From Hoplostethus atlanticus (Eukaryota > Chordata > Actinopteri > Trachichthyiformes > Trachichthyidae): a stretch of DNA of 64,000 nucleotides. Positions 20,958 through 33,900 of the stretch are shown in pieces (position 1 is the first letter of the stretch; the number at the start of each line of letters is the position of its first letter). The position numbers and the translations under genes are program-made. The stretch is from assembly GCA_034670405.1 (NCBI GenBank), contig JAXDDX010000001.1, positions 3,446,501 to 3,510,500 on the forward strand. The letters are read 5' to 3'. The notes below the pieces were generated by a model, which saw only the letters and a list, made by a program, of their open reading frames with translations, ran no database searches and was not told the origin of the DNA.

Positions 20958-23900
20958 ATGCCTCGTTTCACCGTTCACATCCGAGATGAGTGGCTGGCAG
21001 TGCCCTGTCGAGACACCACCAGTACCATTCAGTGGCTCGGACACGAGGCCCTCAAACGGTACGTGAAGAACAAGCCGGACAACGGAGGCATCACAGCCGT
21101 GAAGGACACCCGTTTTGTTGTGCGAAGGTGCCAGGGTTCGGGTCTGTTGGACGCGGACGACACCATCGAGGATGTTCTGGAGGATAATGACTTTGTGGAG
21201 ATCGGTAATGACGTTGTGCACAAGTTTATTGATCACATTTGTGTCCTATAGACGGGTGGCGGAGATGTTTCACCACTAGCTCAAGATTCAAGATTCAAGA
21301 ACTTTATTTGTCACACAGGGTGTAAGGTGAAATGGAAAGTGGCAATGCTCAACTGTGCGTAATTGTGCGTAAATGTGGGCTGGGGGTCACTAACAAGGCG
21401 CCCTGCGAACATGAGTCGTTAAATCCAATCTTATTTACTACCCTGATGTGTTCATGAAACATTAATGCAATGTGTATTTGTATCTTCTATCCAGCCATTG
21501 AAGGAGACACCATGTCTCCTGACTTCATCCCCTATCAGCCTGGAGTTTCTCATCTGTATCCTTATTGCAGCGTTCCTACAGCTTTTTGCTAATAAATTCC
21601 TTGACTTTTCCAAGACTATTTCAAAACTAAACTTTATGCAACCTATATGCACATTTCCCATAACTTTTAATATAGTTGCTATTTGGTATTTATGTCATAT
21701 ACAAACTGCAGTAGGTAATTCAGTTACGTTAATTTATCGCTTTGGTTGTCATTCAATAGTGGTTAACACTAAATCTAAGTCTTTATTTTCATGGTCATAG
21801 TTGACACTGTACTTTGCTGAATATTATCCTTAAGCTATTTCAAATAGTACAGCAGCATACAGAGAACCCGAAGATGTAAGTACTACAGGTTTCTAACATT
21901 GTCTTTTCAAACCTTCACATACTTGTGTTAACCAACTCTGTGTAACACACACTTCTCCCTGTGCAGTATCTTTACTTGGACGGCAATAGCCTGACATCGA
22001 CAGATCTGGTCAACCTAGGCAAGGGACTCTACAAGATAAAGGTAATGATCAACAAAGTGTGTTTGTTGTCATGGGTGGCCCATGCTAATCTTTCACCCAA
22101 CTTAATCTTTCTCTTTACCAAATTTCCCAGCTGACCCCGGAGGCAGAGCGCAAAGTTGTGCAATCCAGAGAGCTTTTGGACACCATTGTCAAAGAAAACA
22201 AAGGTTAAGATAAATTTGTCATTTGCAAGCATTATCATGGCCCATCAGTGGTGTGTAATACATTGATCCCAGTTTGAACCAGATATGGTGGAACTACTTT
22301 ATCTCCGTTGTGTCAAATTCAATTCTCTGTCTCTGTATTTCTCTCTCTTTCTCCAGTTGTCTATGGAATCACAACAGGTTTTGGCAAATTTGCCCGAACT
22401 GTCATTCCTGTCAGCAAGCTCAAGTACAGACTATATTTTACTATCTCTCTCTTTATTTTCATTTTGTGTATTTTCTGTTGAGAAAATGAGGCGTTTGTGT
22501 ACTTGATGGCATGTGCCTTTTTCTCCACAGGGAGCTGCAGGAAAACTTGGTGCGATCACACTCAGCAGGTGATTGTCTTTTCCTGCCGTTAATACACACT
22601 ACATTAATACAACTGATATACTTTGAGTGCTCCTGACAAAGTGTAACGGGTTTGTCGTGTTTATGTGTGTATCATCATGCTGTGGTGTGAAGGTGTGGGA
22701 AACCCGCTAAGCCCGGAGAGGACTCGCATGTTGCTGGCTCTGAGGATCAATGTTCTGGCCAAAGGGCACAGTGGAATCTCTGTGGAAACCCTGCACGCCA
22801 TCATCCAGGCTTTCAATGGTAAGCCATAGTTGACCCCAGCAACGACCGTCACTTTACCTTAGCTGACCTGGTTTATTGACTTCAGTTGACTGAAACGCTG
22901 TTGAGGGATCATTAAGGGGGTATTCTCACATCTGTCACGCTGTCTCATCTTCATCTCTAACTTACTGTGTCCTTGCAGCGTCCTGCCTCTCCTTCGTCCC
23001 AGAGAAGGGGACAGTTGGTGCGAGTGGAGACCTGGCACCCCTGTCTCACCTGGCCCTGGGGTTGATGGGGGAGGGTAAAATGTGGTCTCCGAAGAGCGGG
23101 TGGGCAGATGCCAAATATGTAAGCACCGTCAGAATAACATTTCCATGGGTGTGCAACGGCATCTTGCATAACGCCCCAGAAATTTGCTTTCGCTTATAAC
23201 AGTGATAGAATGCAAGGTCCAGTAGGAAAACATGTTTGCTTTTTGATGGCCCTTGACCTTTGATATGTTTTCCCCTCCTTTCATCTCTGGCCAGGTCCTG
23301 GAGGCCCATGGACTGAAGCCTATATCACTGAAGCCTAAAGAGGTAATACTCTAAAACCCAAACATTTTCTCTCTAATTTGATTGGCCTGAGCTGGACAAA
23401 TCTACCCAGGGTGCACTGGGAATGTACTGTACAGGCTCTCTCAGGTACTGATTTAGAAGAATAAGTAATAGAGTGGTGCAGGAATGAGTCCTAAAACCAG
23501 GAAATGAGTTAGCATTTTTCACTTCCGGTTCCCTCGTCTCGAAGTCTATGGGTTTTTTGAATGGTTTTTTGGTTAGATGCCTGAAATAAGGTCTGTGGTT
23601 AACACAAGCTTAAGAGGTTTTCACGTTTTGTTCTACGACATAAAATACGTCAGTAAATACCCCACTCGTGAATTTTGAAGCTTTTACGTGTCTTAAAAAA
23701 GGCGGTTGCTAACAAGTGGCTAAATGAGACTACAGAGGTTGTCGGGGACATTAACACGGTAACTCATCTACTCACTAGTTGTCTTAAGACTAAAGACAAC
23801 ACCGTCACATGCACTTAAGAAAGCACCGAGCAGTCTCTGGAAAACGCTCTGTGCTGCCACAGCTCCATCTCCCCATCTGTCTTTATACCCACAGGGCCTT

Positions 23901-26900
23901 GCTTTGATCAATGGAACCCAGATGATCACCTCTCTGGGGGCGGAGGCAGTGGAGAGAGCCGAGGCTATCGCCCAACAGGCAGACATCATTGCTGCTCTCA
24001 CCCTGGAGGTGCTGAAGGGAACCACCAAGGCCTTTGACAGTGGTGAGCAGCAGTTGTCAACCAATCCCACCCTGGACAGGACGATCTGCCTGAACCACAA
24101 TGACTGTAAAATGAACATGACTAAGCTATTCTTTGTCCCATACTCCTTTTTCATTTTCTCCTCCTGTGTAGACATCCATTCACTGCGGCCCCACCCAGGG
24201 CAGATAGAGGTGGCCTTGCGTTTCCGCTCACTACTGGACTCTGACCACCACCCCTCGGAGATAGCAGGTCAGATGGGGTCAGATCCTTGCAAACTTTATT
24301 GTCCCATCCTTCTTATTTGGGACGTCTTTGTTGCAGCAGCAGTTCATTTTAAGCTAGTTTGACACCATAAAGTTTGTACTTAAAAAACGACAACAAATGA
24401 GTAAAGGTAAAAAATGTTTTAAAAAATGACTGCAAAATGACACTTGTATTCTCCTTTTAATGTGTCATCTGGTGTGTGTGTGTGTGTTTTACTAGAGAGC
24501 CACAGGTTCTGTGATAGAGTCCAGGATGCCTACACCATGCGGTGCTGTCCACAGGTAACCTGGATCCCAGCTTACTGAGAGTCCTCAATCCATAAATTGA
24601 CAATACATCCAGACAATACATTTAAAATTGTTCATCCCTCCTCAGCAGTGCGTTGTCTCTCTGTCCGCAGGTCCATGGTATTGCCAATGACACAATACAA
24701 TTTGTCAAGAACATCATCAATACAGAAATCAACAGTGCCACTGACAACCCTGTATCCTTTTATGACCAAAAAGCTTGAAAATTACAACAAGTGCTCTGCT
24801 GTACTAATGATGTTATCCTGACCCAGAGTCTGACCCATCACAGTAATTAGGTTCAACCACAACTTCTAGGTTCTGCCACAGATGAAACCAATGTGGTGCT
24901 CAGCAGTAATTATTTTCTTAATGGCTGTAAAAGATGGTTTTTGCTGAGAGAGGAGAGACCATTTCAGGAGGGAACTTCCACGGAGAATACCCAGCTAAGG
25001 TACAGTATATACAACAGTTCTTTGTGTGATATTTTTGACTTTCTGATAAAACATGAGCATATTTCTGGCATTTTTCTCAGATTTTGTTCTTCTCTCCCAC
25101 TGCTCTCTCTGTTTAGGCTCTGGACTATTTAGCCATTGGAGTCCACGAGCTGGCCTCTATCAGCGAGAGGAGGATCGAGAGGCTGTGCAATCCCTCTCTC
25201 AGTGAGCTGCCTGCCTTCCTCGTCAACGAGGGAGGACTCAACTCAGGCTTCATGATTGCCCACTGTACCGCTGCTGCCTTGGGTCAGTGTGCAAAGTCTT
25301 CAAACAACACGGCCTCATCGTATATCACACCTCCATGGTTTTATGTATATCTAGAAAACATTCACTCCAAACTGAGATGTCCACCATTTGAAAAGCAATG
25401 CCATTTGCTCTTAGAAAATGCTTGTTGATATGAGTAAAGCACATGGGTTACTCTTAGTTATATTATGGTCATTTCTTCCAAAACGGCTATTTTTGGGGGT
25501 AGAATCCAATGTGGTTTTGAAATATTGACTTTCAGCTAGCAAATCTTTCCGCAATGGATATATAGTGTTGTGGATTGAAACTTCATATTGTGTCTTTGTT
25601 GCTCTGTAAAAAGGCTTTTACATGTATTTCACTGAACTGACTTGACTCAAGTCGACTGTTTTGCACCGTGTCTAGTTTCAGAGAATAAAGTTCTGAGCCA
25701 CCCATCTTCAGTGGACTCCTTGTCCACCAGCGCTGCCACAGAGGACCATGTGTCGATGGGAGGCTGGGCTGCCAGGAAGGCCCTGAGGGTGGTGGAGCAC
25801 GTGGAGCAAGGTAGAGATTTTTTAAAATACGTGGAGCATTTGGGTGGATTGTATATAGAGGTCCACACACTACACCTTTATAATGTGAGGGTTACTGCCA
25901 CAGAGCTCACAGTGATCATGAACCACAGACATCAAAATGCTAAATAATTTCACATGTTAATGCAGTGATTAGGTTTTAAATCTGTGATTATGAGGCAAGG
26001 GGACCAGGGGAGCTCATGACAACATGCCAAACATCAGCAAAGAGGAACAGTTATTGCATGTAGAAGCTCACCGACAGGGATTGAAGGACACCACAAAACA
26101 AAAATGACCCCAGGGTTGAATCAACACACAGCCTGTGACACAGCCTCATAAAGCTGGTATTTACGGCAGGGCTGCAAATCGGACCACTGCTTTTATAGCC
26201 AAGGCCAACACATTCAGGCACATATCCTGGTATCAGGAACGCAAAACCTGGACCCCTAAGCGATGGGAAAATGGTCATATGGTCTGATAAGTCATCTGCC
26301 ATGCTTGTTCCTACATCCTGATGGGTTTAGGTGCGGAGAAAGCCAGAGGAAGGCCACAATGTCTGTTGCCAAATGTTAAACATGGTAGTGGAACTATACG
26401 GTGCAAACACTGTTCCCTCACCATGAACACCAGGAATAAGTCCAACTCCTACCCAATCCCCAGATCTAACCAACATTGAACCTTTATGGGAAGTTATCCA
26501 CTACACACAGACTTGTATGAAAGCATCTCAAGGAGGTTTGAAGCTGTTCTGTAGGCAATGGTTGGCCCCACTCTTTATTAGGTACTTGATGTTTATATAT
26601 TGTTAGGTGTTTCTGTTATTTTGTCCACCCCCCGTATAATAAAAAGAATTAGACAACCACTGTGTAATCCATTACAGCATTGTGTCTTTAATGCAAACAC
26701 AGGATCGGCATTTTTCATCAAAAGTAATGACACCAGACGTTTTGTCTAATGTATCATTTTAATTGTGTGACAGCAAGAATAGTTGAAAACAGAAATTTAA
26801 ATTGAATGTTGTTATGTAGTGTTTATGACTAAACTCAAACAGTGAGTGAGTTAACAAAAATATTATGCTTTTTGCCAAATCTAATTGACACTGTCTCTTA

Positions 26901-27518
26901 TCAGTTCTTGCTATAGAGCTGTTAGCAGCCTGCCAGGGTATTGAGTTCCTCCGCCCACTTCGTACCACCACACCATTGGAGAAGGTCTATGACCTTGTGC
27001 GCAGCGTGGTCAAGTAAGTCAAACAGCTCTGGCCAAGGTACACAAATTTCAGTCCCCTGAAATGATGTACAGGATAGTTAATATTTATCCACTGTTCCAC
27101 TTTTCTTTCTCTTTCTCTCCCCTCTTCTACCATTAACAGGCCGTGGATTAAGGATAGATTCATGTCTCCTGACATTGAGGCTGCTCACCGTCTCCTTCTC
27201 GACCAGAAGGCAAGTGCCAATTCTTATGGAGGAAGCTATGGTTAATGCTTCCTGTGACTGTCATCATGTGTCCATATTATCAGTGTAAATGCACCTGTAA
27301 GCTCTGTACGGATACATTGCAATAAAAAAAACCCTGCAAATAATGATTTTATAAATGACAGTGTCTTATATTTTCATCCAACTCAGGTGTGGAACGTTGC
27401 CAAACCTTACATTGACAAGTATCAGACAGAGTACATCCCTGAGTCCCGTCCTATCTCTCCTACCGCCTTCTCCCTGGAGCCCCCGGCATCACCAAGGAAG
27501 CGTGTCCGTCATGAGTGA
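20958..27518 (+). CDS. hal: Histidine ammonia-lyase (histidase)
   Basis: Cytosolic enzyme that converts L-histidine to trans-urocanate and ammonia, the first step of histidine breakdown. Exons: 20958-21204, 21495-21555, 21848-21875, 21967-22041, 22131-22203, 22357-22423, 22531-22568, 22693-22818, 22979-23118, 23295-23342, 23895-24042, 24172-24267, 24496-24554, 24671-24751, 24934-24999, 25117-25282, 25676-25810, 26905-27013, 27140-27209, 27387-27518. They total 1965 nt, or 654 residues plus TGA (human 657), with no frame break. The start [17 protein letters not shown] matches the family N terminus. [14 protein letters not shown] carries the Ala-Ser-Gly triad (23020-23028) that forms the MIO electrophile. 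[20 protein letters not shown] and [19 protein letters not shown] are also present. The intron after 27209 starts with GC instead of GT. In human AMDHD1, a later enzyme of the same pathway, is adjacent; it is not seen here. Confidence 0.96.
21276..21350. mobile_element. Retroposon 3'-tail-like fragment in hal intron 1
   Basis: A short tandem (attcaag three times) followed by AACTTTATTTGTCACAC, a phrase seen at ends of many teleost LINE/SINE insertions. Family assignment is not possible by eye. Confidence 0.4.
23480..23765. repeat. Probable dispersed repeat in hal intron
   Basis: Noncoding stretch including GGAAATGAGTTAGCATTTTT, CACTTCCGGTTCCCTCGTCT and GGTTTTTTGAATGGTTTTTTGG. I believe the wording is common in teleost introns, but this rests on memory, with no second full copy in the window. 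Confidence 0.4.
25985..26640 (+). mobile_element. Degenerate Tc1/mariner-like transposon relic in hal intron
   Basis: In the intron between hal exons ending at 25810 and starting at 26905, translated fragments in different frames resemble a Tc1-type DDE transposase: [12 protein letters not shown] (about 26366-26401) and [17 protein letters not shown] (about 26448-26498). Stops and frame changes interrupt them, so the copy is dead. The right part ends in a TTAGGTGTTTCTGTTATTTT phrase near 26605; I did not find a matching inverted repeat on the left, so the left edge is approximate. Confidence 0.65.
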
Positions 27519-28700
27519 AACCAAGCTCGATTTCCCAAAAAAAAAAAAAATTTTTCATGATCACTACAACAAAAATGTCATGTATTAAGACTTGTATGGT
27601 TTTCAGTGAGGAATGGCGACACAATCCTTGACAAAGATGTTATTTTGACCTTTATAGACAGAAACTAAATCTATACTATAATCTTTCTTTTATTAAAGTT
27701 TTTGGCCATTGAGAACATGCACGACTGCTGTATTTATCTTAACTTTTGTTGGCTCTTTAAAATGTGCCAACTAGCTTGTAATGCCTCATTACTACCTCAG
27801 CCATTGTACCATTTTCATAGAAATTTTTTATGAATGATACAGCACAAACATTATTCTGATTACGTGTACTCTGGCATAATTGTGTGAAATCAATCGTGAT
27901 TGCTATCCAAACAATTTAAACAACAGAGAAATAAAAGTTTATTAAGTTGTAATCTATTATCATTTACATTGTGATGTAAGTCTTGTGTTTTGCTGACTTT
28001 CTATAACCCATCATGAACAAAAAAGCACTATAATATTCCTATAAAATCCCTATTGTGGTGCTCAATAATGAGTTTATAGTGACCTTATTGTACTTAAATC
28101 TATTTTTTCTCCTGGTATAACTATCATAGGGATATAGGGAGGATATAGGGATACTATACAAACACCATGCAGCTACTATAGACAGTCAGAGAATACCACG
28201 GAAAATCCTATAGTAATACCATAGGAAAATACAAATGAACTCACTTTCCCAGAACTTCATTCATGCAGCCACACACACTTTCACACCTGGGAGCTGCCAA
28301 GTACAAATTTGGGGGTTGAGTGCCTTGCTCAAGGGCACGTCAACAGAACACTTCCGGTCGCAAACCCGCTCCTCTAACCTACAGGCTACCGCTCCATTGA
28401 TTCCCACAGACACGTTATAGATGCCTATAAGAATATTATAGGAATATCATAGATTGGCAGGGCTGACCATATTCAGGAGCCGCCAGGATGCTCACCCCCC
28501 CCAACTAATAAATCACACGTGTCCTTAAATCAGACGCGTCTCCTTATCGACCGTTGTTCTGGATTGTGATTTGTTTAGTTTCAAAAAACGCATTACAACA
28601 AGTGAAACTCGCTTCTTTAAAACGTCATCATTTGTTTGTGGTGTGAAAAAAACAACAACCCTGCTTCTCCTAAATCAAACGGACATGAACAAAGCCTGAC
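27519..28700 (+). other. hal 3' UTR and hal-ccdc38 intergenic region
   Basis: ATTAAA at 27692-27697 is the likely hal poly(A) signal; AATAAA near 27930 is an alternative. From 28020 to 28450 there is an inverse-orientation copy of the AT-rich tandem repeat, interrupted by another dispersed repeat. The ccdc38 promoter must lie in the remaining 250 bases. No further gene is seen. Confidence 0.5.
28020..28450. repeat. Inverse copy of the AT-rich tandem repeat, with an internal insertion
   Basis: Read on the minus strand, 28020-28160 gives the same phrases as 18140-18850 (ACAATAAGGTCACTATAAAC, then GAGCACCAC, then an ATAGGGATT word). Phrases resume at 28168-28228 and 28400-28450. Between them, 28230-28398 is a different repeat containing GAGTGCCTTGCTCAAGGGCA, a phrase frequent in teleost interspersed repeats. 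Confidence 0.7.
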
Positions 28701-30929
28701 ATGTCAGGTAGGTGATTGATCCTATAACTTTATTGAGATCACCAAGGGGCATAAACCTGTCGAATTATTTTAACGCTTTTAAAATACGTCTCTGTACACA
28801 ATAAAACAACCAATCATATGTGAGGTATAATCCTTTTTATTTCCTCAGGTCCTGAATCAACCAAGCTGCTCAGAAGGAGGCTTACCAGAGCAGGTATTTG
28901 ATATAGATGTTAATGTAGGTGACTTATTTCAATGGATTTAACTAAACATCAACCAATCTAGTCAGACACCTGACTAAAAAAAAAAAAAAAAACTCCTGAT
29001 TGTTTCTTGCTGAAGGCCCTTGCCTTCTTTCATTTAGGAAATATACCCATGACTCTCATTTGGCGGGGACCCTCTAAATGCAACTTTGTTCATGTTCATT
29101 TTCAACATCAATGCTGCATGAGGAGTAGGCTATTAAAACACGTGCAAACAATGAATTCCAGTCTGTGATCACAATCAAGCATAAACCTGTCACACATTTG
29201 CAGATCCTGATGCACTAAAAGAGTGAAAAAATTGCAAGCGTGCTTACATGGGAACTGTGAAATTAAATTATTTGCTATGTTGTTGTGAATTTGTCAATAT
29301 CAGTATTTGTATTAAAATCTTCATAACTACAAATCTTCTCACACATTCACAAATGCTGAATCATGATAACAAATAATAGTCTTTATTTGCAGATTATTAT
29401 TTAGATCTACAAATGTGAATACCCATGTGTAAATATGACATTACACATTTACAAATCTCAGGACACATTACACACACACACACAATACCATGACGGCAAC
29501 TGTCTGAAACGGAGGCTAGAGCAAAGCAAACATGTATTTTTGTTACTAGTTGGAAGACAGGTAAGTTAACTCTTTGTGGAGCAGATTAAACTAGTTTGCA
29601 TGAACGCATGTGGAATAAAAATCTAATTGGTGTAGGGATAATTTTAGGTCATCAGAAAAGTGGTGTAGACGAGTGAATTTGCCTGGCCTGCCGACTGTGT
29701 GGCAACAACCTGAAACTATTTGTTTTCTCTTTGTCTTCAGATGGGGAGAAAAAAGAAATCAGCCCTTTTTCACTTCCCAAGGATGTGGACATTTTTAAAC
29801 AGCGAGGGACTGATTTGGTCCTCAAGGCACAGGTATTATTAGTATCTCTTCACCAGCTCTGAACGCTATTATATTGGTTCTATAACCAGGATGTCAGTAC
29901 CTATATCTAAGCGCACACTCATTTTGAACACCTTTGTTCTGTGTGTTGTATTTTAGGAAAGAAAGCTCCTCAGAAACCTCCCCGTCCACATGAAGGGCAC
30001 CTACCTGTCCCGGCTCAGGGTCCGCTCTGCCACCTTGAGGTGCTGTGAGGAACCCAAGGATGATGCAGAGGCATGTCAGAGGTCTGCAGGGGGAGCTGTA
30101 GTCAACATCATCCAATCTTCCAAAGGTTACTCAAACAACTCATGACAGATAGTAGCACACAGGACATAAGACTGTTGTGTACTTAATGGAGCGGTTCACC
30201 CCAAAATGAAAATTCAGCCATTATCTACTCAACCCCATGCCAGTCCAAACTCCACTGACGTTTGCCAAACACACAGCAAGCTACCCCCCAAAAAGAGAAT
30301 TTCCCTACAAGGATCAATAAAGTACTACATTATTATTGAATTCCTGCACTCATTCATTCATTAATCTTCCTCCTGTGTGTTTGGTCCCTCCTCTGCAGGT
30401 CGCAGTTCCCATGGGCAGCATAGCATGAGGGACTTCTTGACTCAACAGAGAGAAATGTCTATGCTACAGGTAATGGCAATGCAAACATGACTTTATGTAG
30501 TGCGTGCTACATGTGTTACCTGTAACCTTCACGTTTCTGAGGCCTCATATATCTATAAACGTTGGTTGGCCTTATCTGAAAACTGAGATATAATTAATTC
30601 ATGATGATAGAAACTAGTTTTAGGTTTTGATATATTCCCTCAATAGTACTCTGTGCATGTGGAGAAAGAAACCATCAAACAGCTTGAGATGGACATCGAC
30701 AAGGAGTACCAGAGGAGCCACCTCGCTGAGAAGAAACTGGAGGAAGATTCAATTGCCTTTGAAAAATTCATCAATGAAGTTAACCAAAATTTAGTGGAAG
30801 CTGTCAATATGTTAGTGCTGTTATTAATATTATTATTATTAGAACTAGTAATAGTTGAAGTAGCAGTAGTAGTAGCAGCAGCAGTAGTAGTAGTTGTAAT
30901 AGTAGTAGCAGTAGTAGTAATGTTAGCAG

Positions 30930-30971
<42 letters not shown>

Positions 30972-33900
30972 CTTTATTGATCCCCGGGGGGGGAATTCTG
31001 GTATTCTAGTAGTAGTAGTAGTAGTAGTACTAGCAGTATTAGTGGGTGTTGTTTTATTGAATTCTTTTTCTTTACAGGGCTGAGAAGCAGACAATGATTA
31101 AATTGAATACAATTTCAGAAAAGAAGAAGGTGGCAGCACAAACGTGGGCAATGAGAAGGTATTGTGCTATAAGCTTGAACCGGGAGAAAAAAAGGTCTCC
31201 TTCGAGCCGGATTCGAACCAGCGACCTAAGGATTTCAGCCGTAATGCCTCTACAGTCCTCCGCTCTACCAACTGAGCTATCGAAGGGACGTGATACACAG
31301 GCGAAATATCATAATTCATAGATCACCCCGCCAACATGCGCTAATATCAAGTCGTAGTGAGAATTTTATTGGTATCACTATATAGGTTTACATTGTTAAG
31401 ATATTGCCTATGTGTAAAACACGCAGGACTGATAGCCTGTTTAGCCCAAACGACGTAAGTTAGCGTCGATGATAAACTGCAGCCGTGAGAGAAAGACTCT
31501 TCACCCACATGGGAAAATTATTAAATTTGATCGCTAACAACCGAGATTCATTCTAAATCGCCATCGCATCAACCAGTTTAGACCTACATCGTTTGAAACT
31601 TGAATGAAGAAAGCATAAGCAGTCGGCCACCGTAGCTGCTAGCTAAAACCAGTGTAACGACTGCATGGAGTGGCTCACCTTTTAATTGTTGAAAATATTT
31701 TATATAAATTTTGAATGCAAAATAATGGGGGTTCAAAGGGTGTGCATGATGTGCCCATTGCTAGTAAACATAAACAAGGTAGTTTGGTGTATTTGGGTCA
31801 CGTGACCTGGAAGCTATTGAAAGAAAATCTATTATTTTGCATTAAAACATTCATATAAAATATTTTCTACATTGTAACAAATAAAATAAGCACTTATTGA
31901 GACATTATGTGTGAACATTATGTGTGCAACTATTTATTGAACTGACTAATCCATCCTTTTCCAAGGAAGCACAATTTAATTTAACGTCCGTTTAACATCC
32001 CTACCATCTGAGGTTTGAGATTTTGTGTCTGTCAATAAACTAACACACCACGTGCAGGATATGAAAGAGGCCAGTACCTATAGCACTCATGTGTTTTTCT
32101 GTGCTCCTTTATCCTCAAACTTAGTGACTTCTCAAATCATGAAGACATCCTGAAGGAGTACCAGACCTACAGGAAGTTTCTGGTGGATGTCGCACCGGCT
32201 GAATGGCGACAGGAACAGGAGCACAAGAAGAAAGCTGCCAAGTTGAAAAGCATTTCCAGGATTCCTGTGCCCTCCGCAGGGAAAGGTCAGGATGTGGGCC
32301 AAGTAGTGTTCCCACATTTTGAGACAATATAGTAGTCCAGTGGGTTTCAATCACGTGGACCATTGTGACCCAAGAGAGAATAATATAATAAATATTTTTA
32401 GTATAGCAGCTTTCAAAACAAAGAAATAAACAGTGTCAGAAAAGAAAAATACAGCAAATAAAGAATGATACAGCAAATAGAAACATTGGACAAAAGAAAA
32501 TGTAATATGGTAAAATATAAAAAAAACAGAATGGCAAAGTTGAAACTTCAAACAAAATTAAAACACTGCTAAAGTAGTATTTTAACATTTAAATGCCTTT
32601 TTGTAAAAATTACTTTTCAGCTGAGACGTAAAAGAAGATAGAGGGCTACTCTTACTTCCTCCAGCTCTAAAATCAACTGGCAGCCAGTGCAGACTGGCTA
32701 AATGGGAGTTAGACAGAGTTTTCCGACTGAGGGAAGAGTACATTTAGTTTTTAGTATGCAAGTTTTCATTCCAACCAGACACTACACCGGCTGATTTCAC
32801 CGAGCAGCACACACTGAACCAGAGAGGGGGAACCAATCAGTGAGGTCAGCTGCTGTTGTGTCTGGTTGGAATGAAAACCTCCATACGCTTGTGCCAGGAT
32901 GGCACGTGATTGAAAACCACCGTAGTAGTAGTGTACGTCTGGATGCACAGAAATGCAATGGTTTCTGTGAAGAGATACTCTCCTGCTTACACAGTCTGTA
33001 AATGTGTTATCGTTTTAGCCACCATGGACTTTCTTTACCTTCTAGCTTTCAAAAAGTAATACCAGTTGTTTTAACGTTGGGTTATCTATGATTTGAATGG
33101 GTGTCACTTTTTTTCAAATTGTTGATATATCTGATATATAGTTTAGAGTGTCATAGATCATCTCCATCACTAACACTATAAATTGCCATGCTCTAATGTT
33201 CTACATGTTTCTCTGTCAGATGAAAAGAAATTGGCCCCCGGTGTGCATGCCAGACACGATTCAAGAGATAGCAAACTGTTAGCAAGACATCAAAACAAGC
33301 AGTCAGGGGGAATCATCAAGTAAGACATTTTGTTTTATACTGTGCGTTTCACATGTCATGTGATATCAACAAAGTATGTGATTGGTGTAGTGACAGCTAA
33401 CCTTTTTTCCCCCTCTGTGTATCTCTGCAGCAGGAAAGTCACTGCTCATCCCATTGCTGCAACACCAAGTGAAACCATTCCAAAGGTTGCGGAAACAGCA
33501 ACAGAGACAGAGACTGACCACGATGAGGTTTGTATCCTGTGTCCTTTCTTCCTCTGTGTGTGTCTGTGCATGTGTGCGACTGACTGTGTGTGTTGTGTGT
33601 GTGTGCGTGCGTGGTGTCGGTTTCTGTGTGTGCTCCAAGGAGCCCGAGCTTTACTACACAGACCCCAGGCAGTTGCTGGATGCCTTGGTTGATCTGGAGG
33701 AGCAGAACCTCTCCTACATCCACAACTTCCAGGAGACGGAGGCCTCGTATGAGATCCAGAAGACGATCCAGCTCACTCAGGAGAAGAGGTAATTGAAAAC
33801 CCCATGCCTGAGCCAGAACAAAGTGATACCATATGGCGCTTTGAAATGTTGGCTCCTTTACACACAAGATTATCAACTTGCATCACCATTATTGCGCAAC

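Noticed and set aside
27519..28700. Possible amdhd1 between hal and ccdc38
   Set aside because: Only 1.2 kb, filled by 3' UTR and repeats; no coding exon.
30653..31094. Poly-valine/poly-threonine open frames
   Set aside because: Translations of AGT/GATA microsatellites; only the ccdc38 exons 30647-30810 and 31078-31158 are real.
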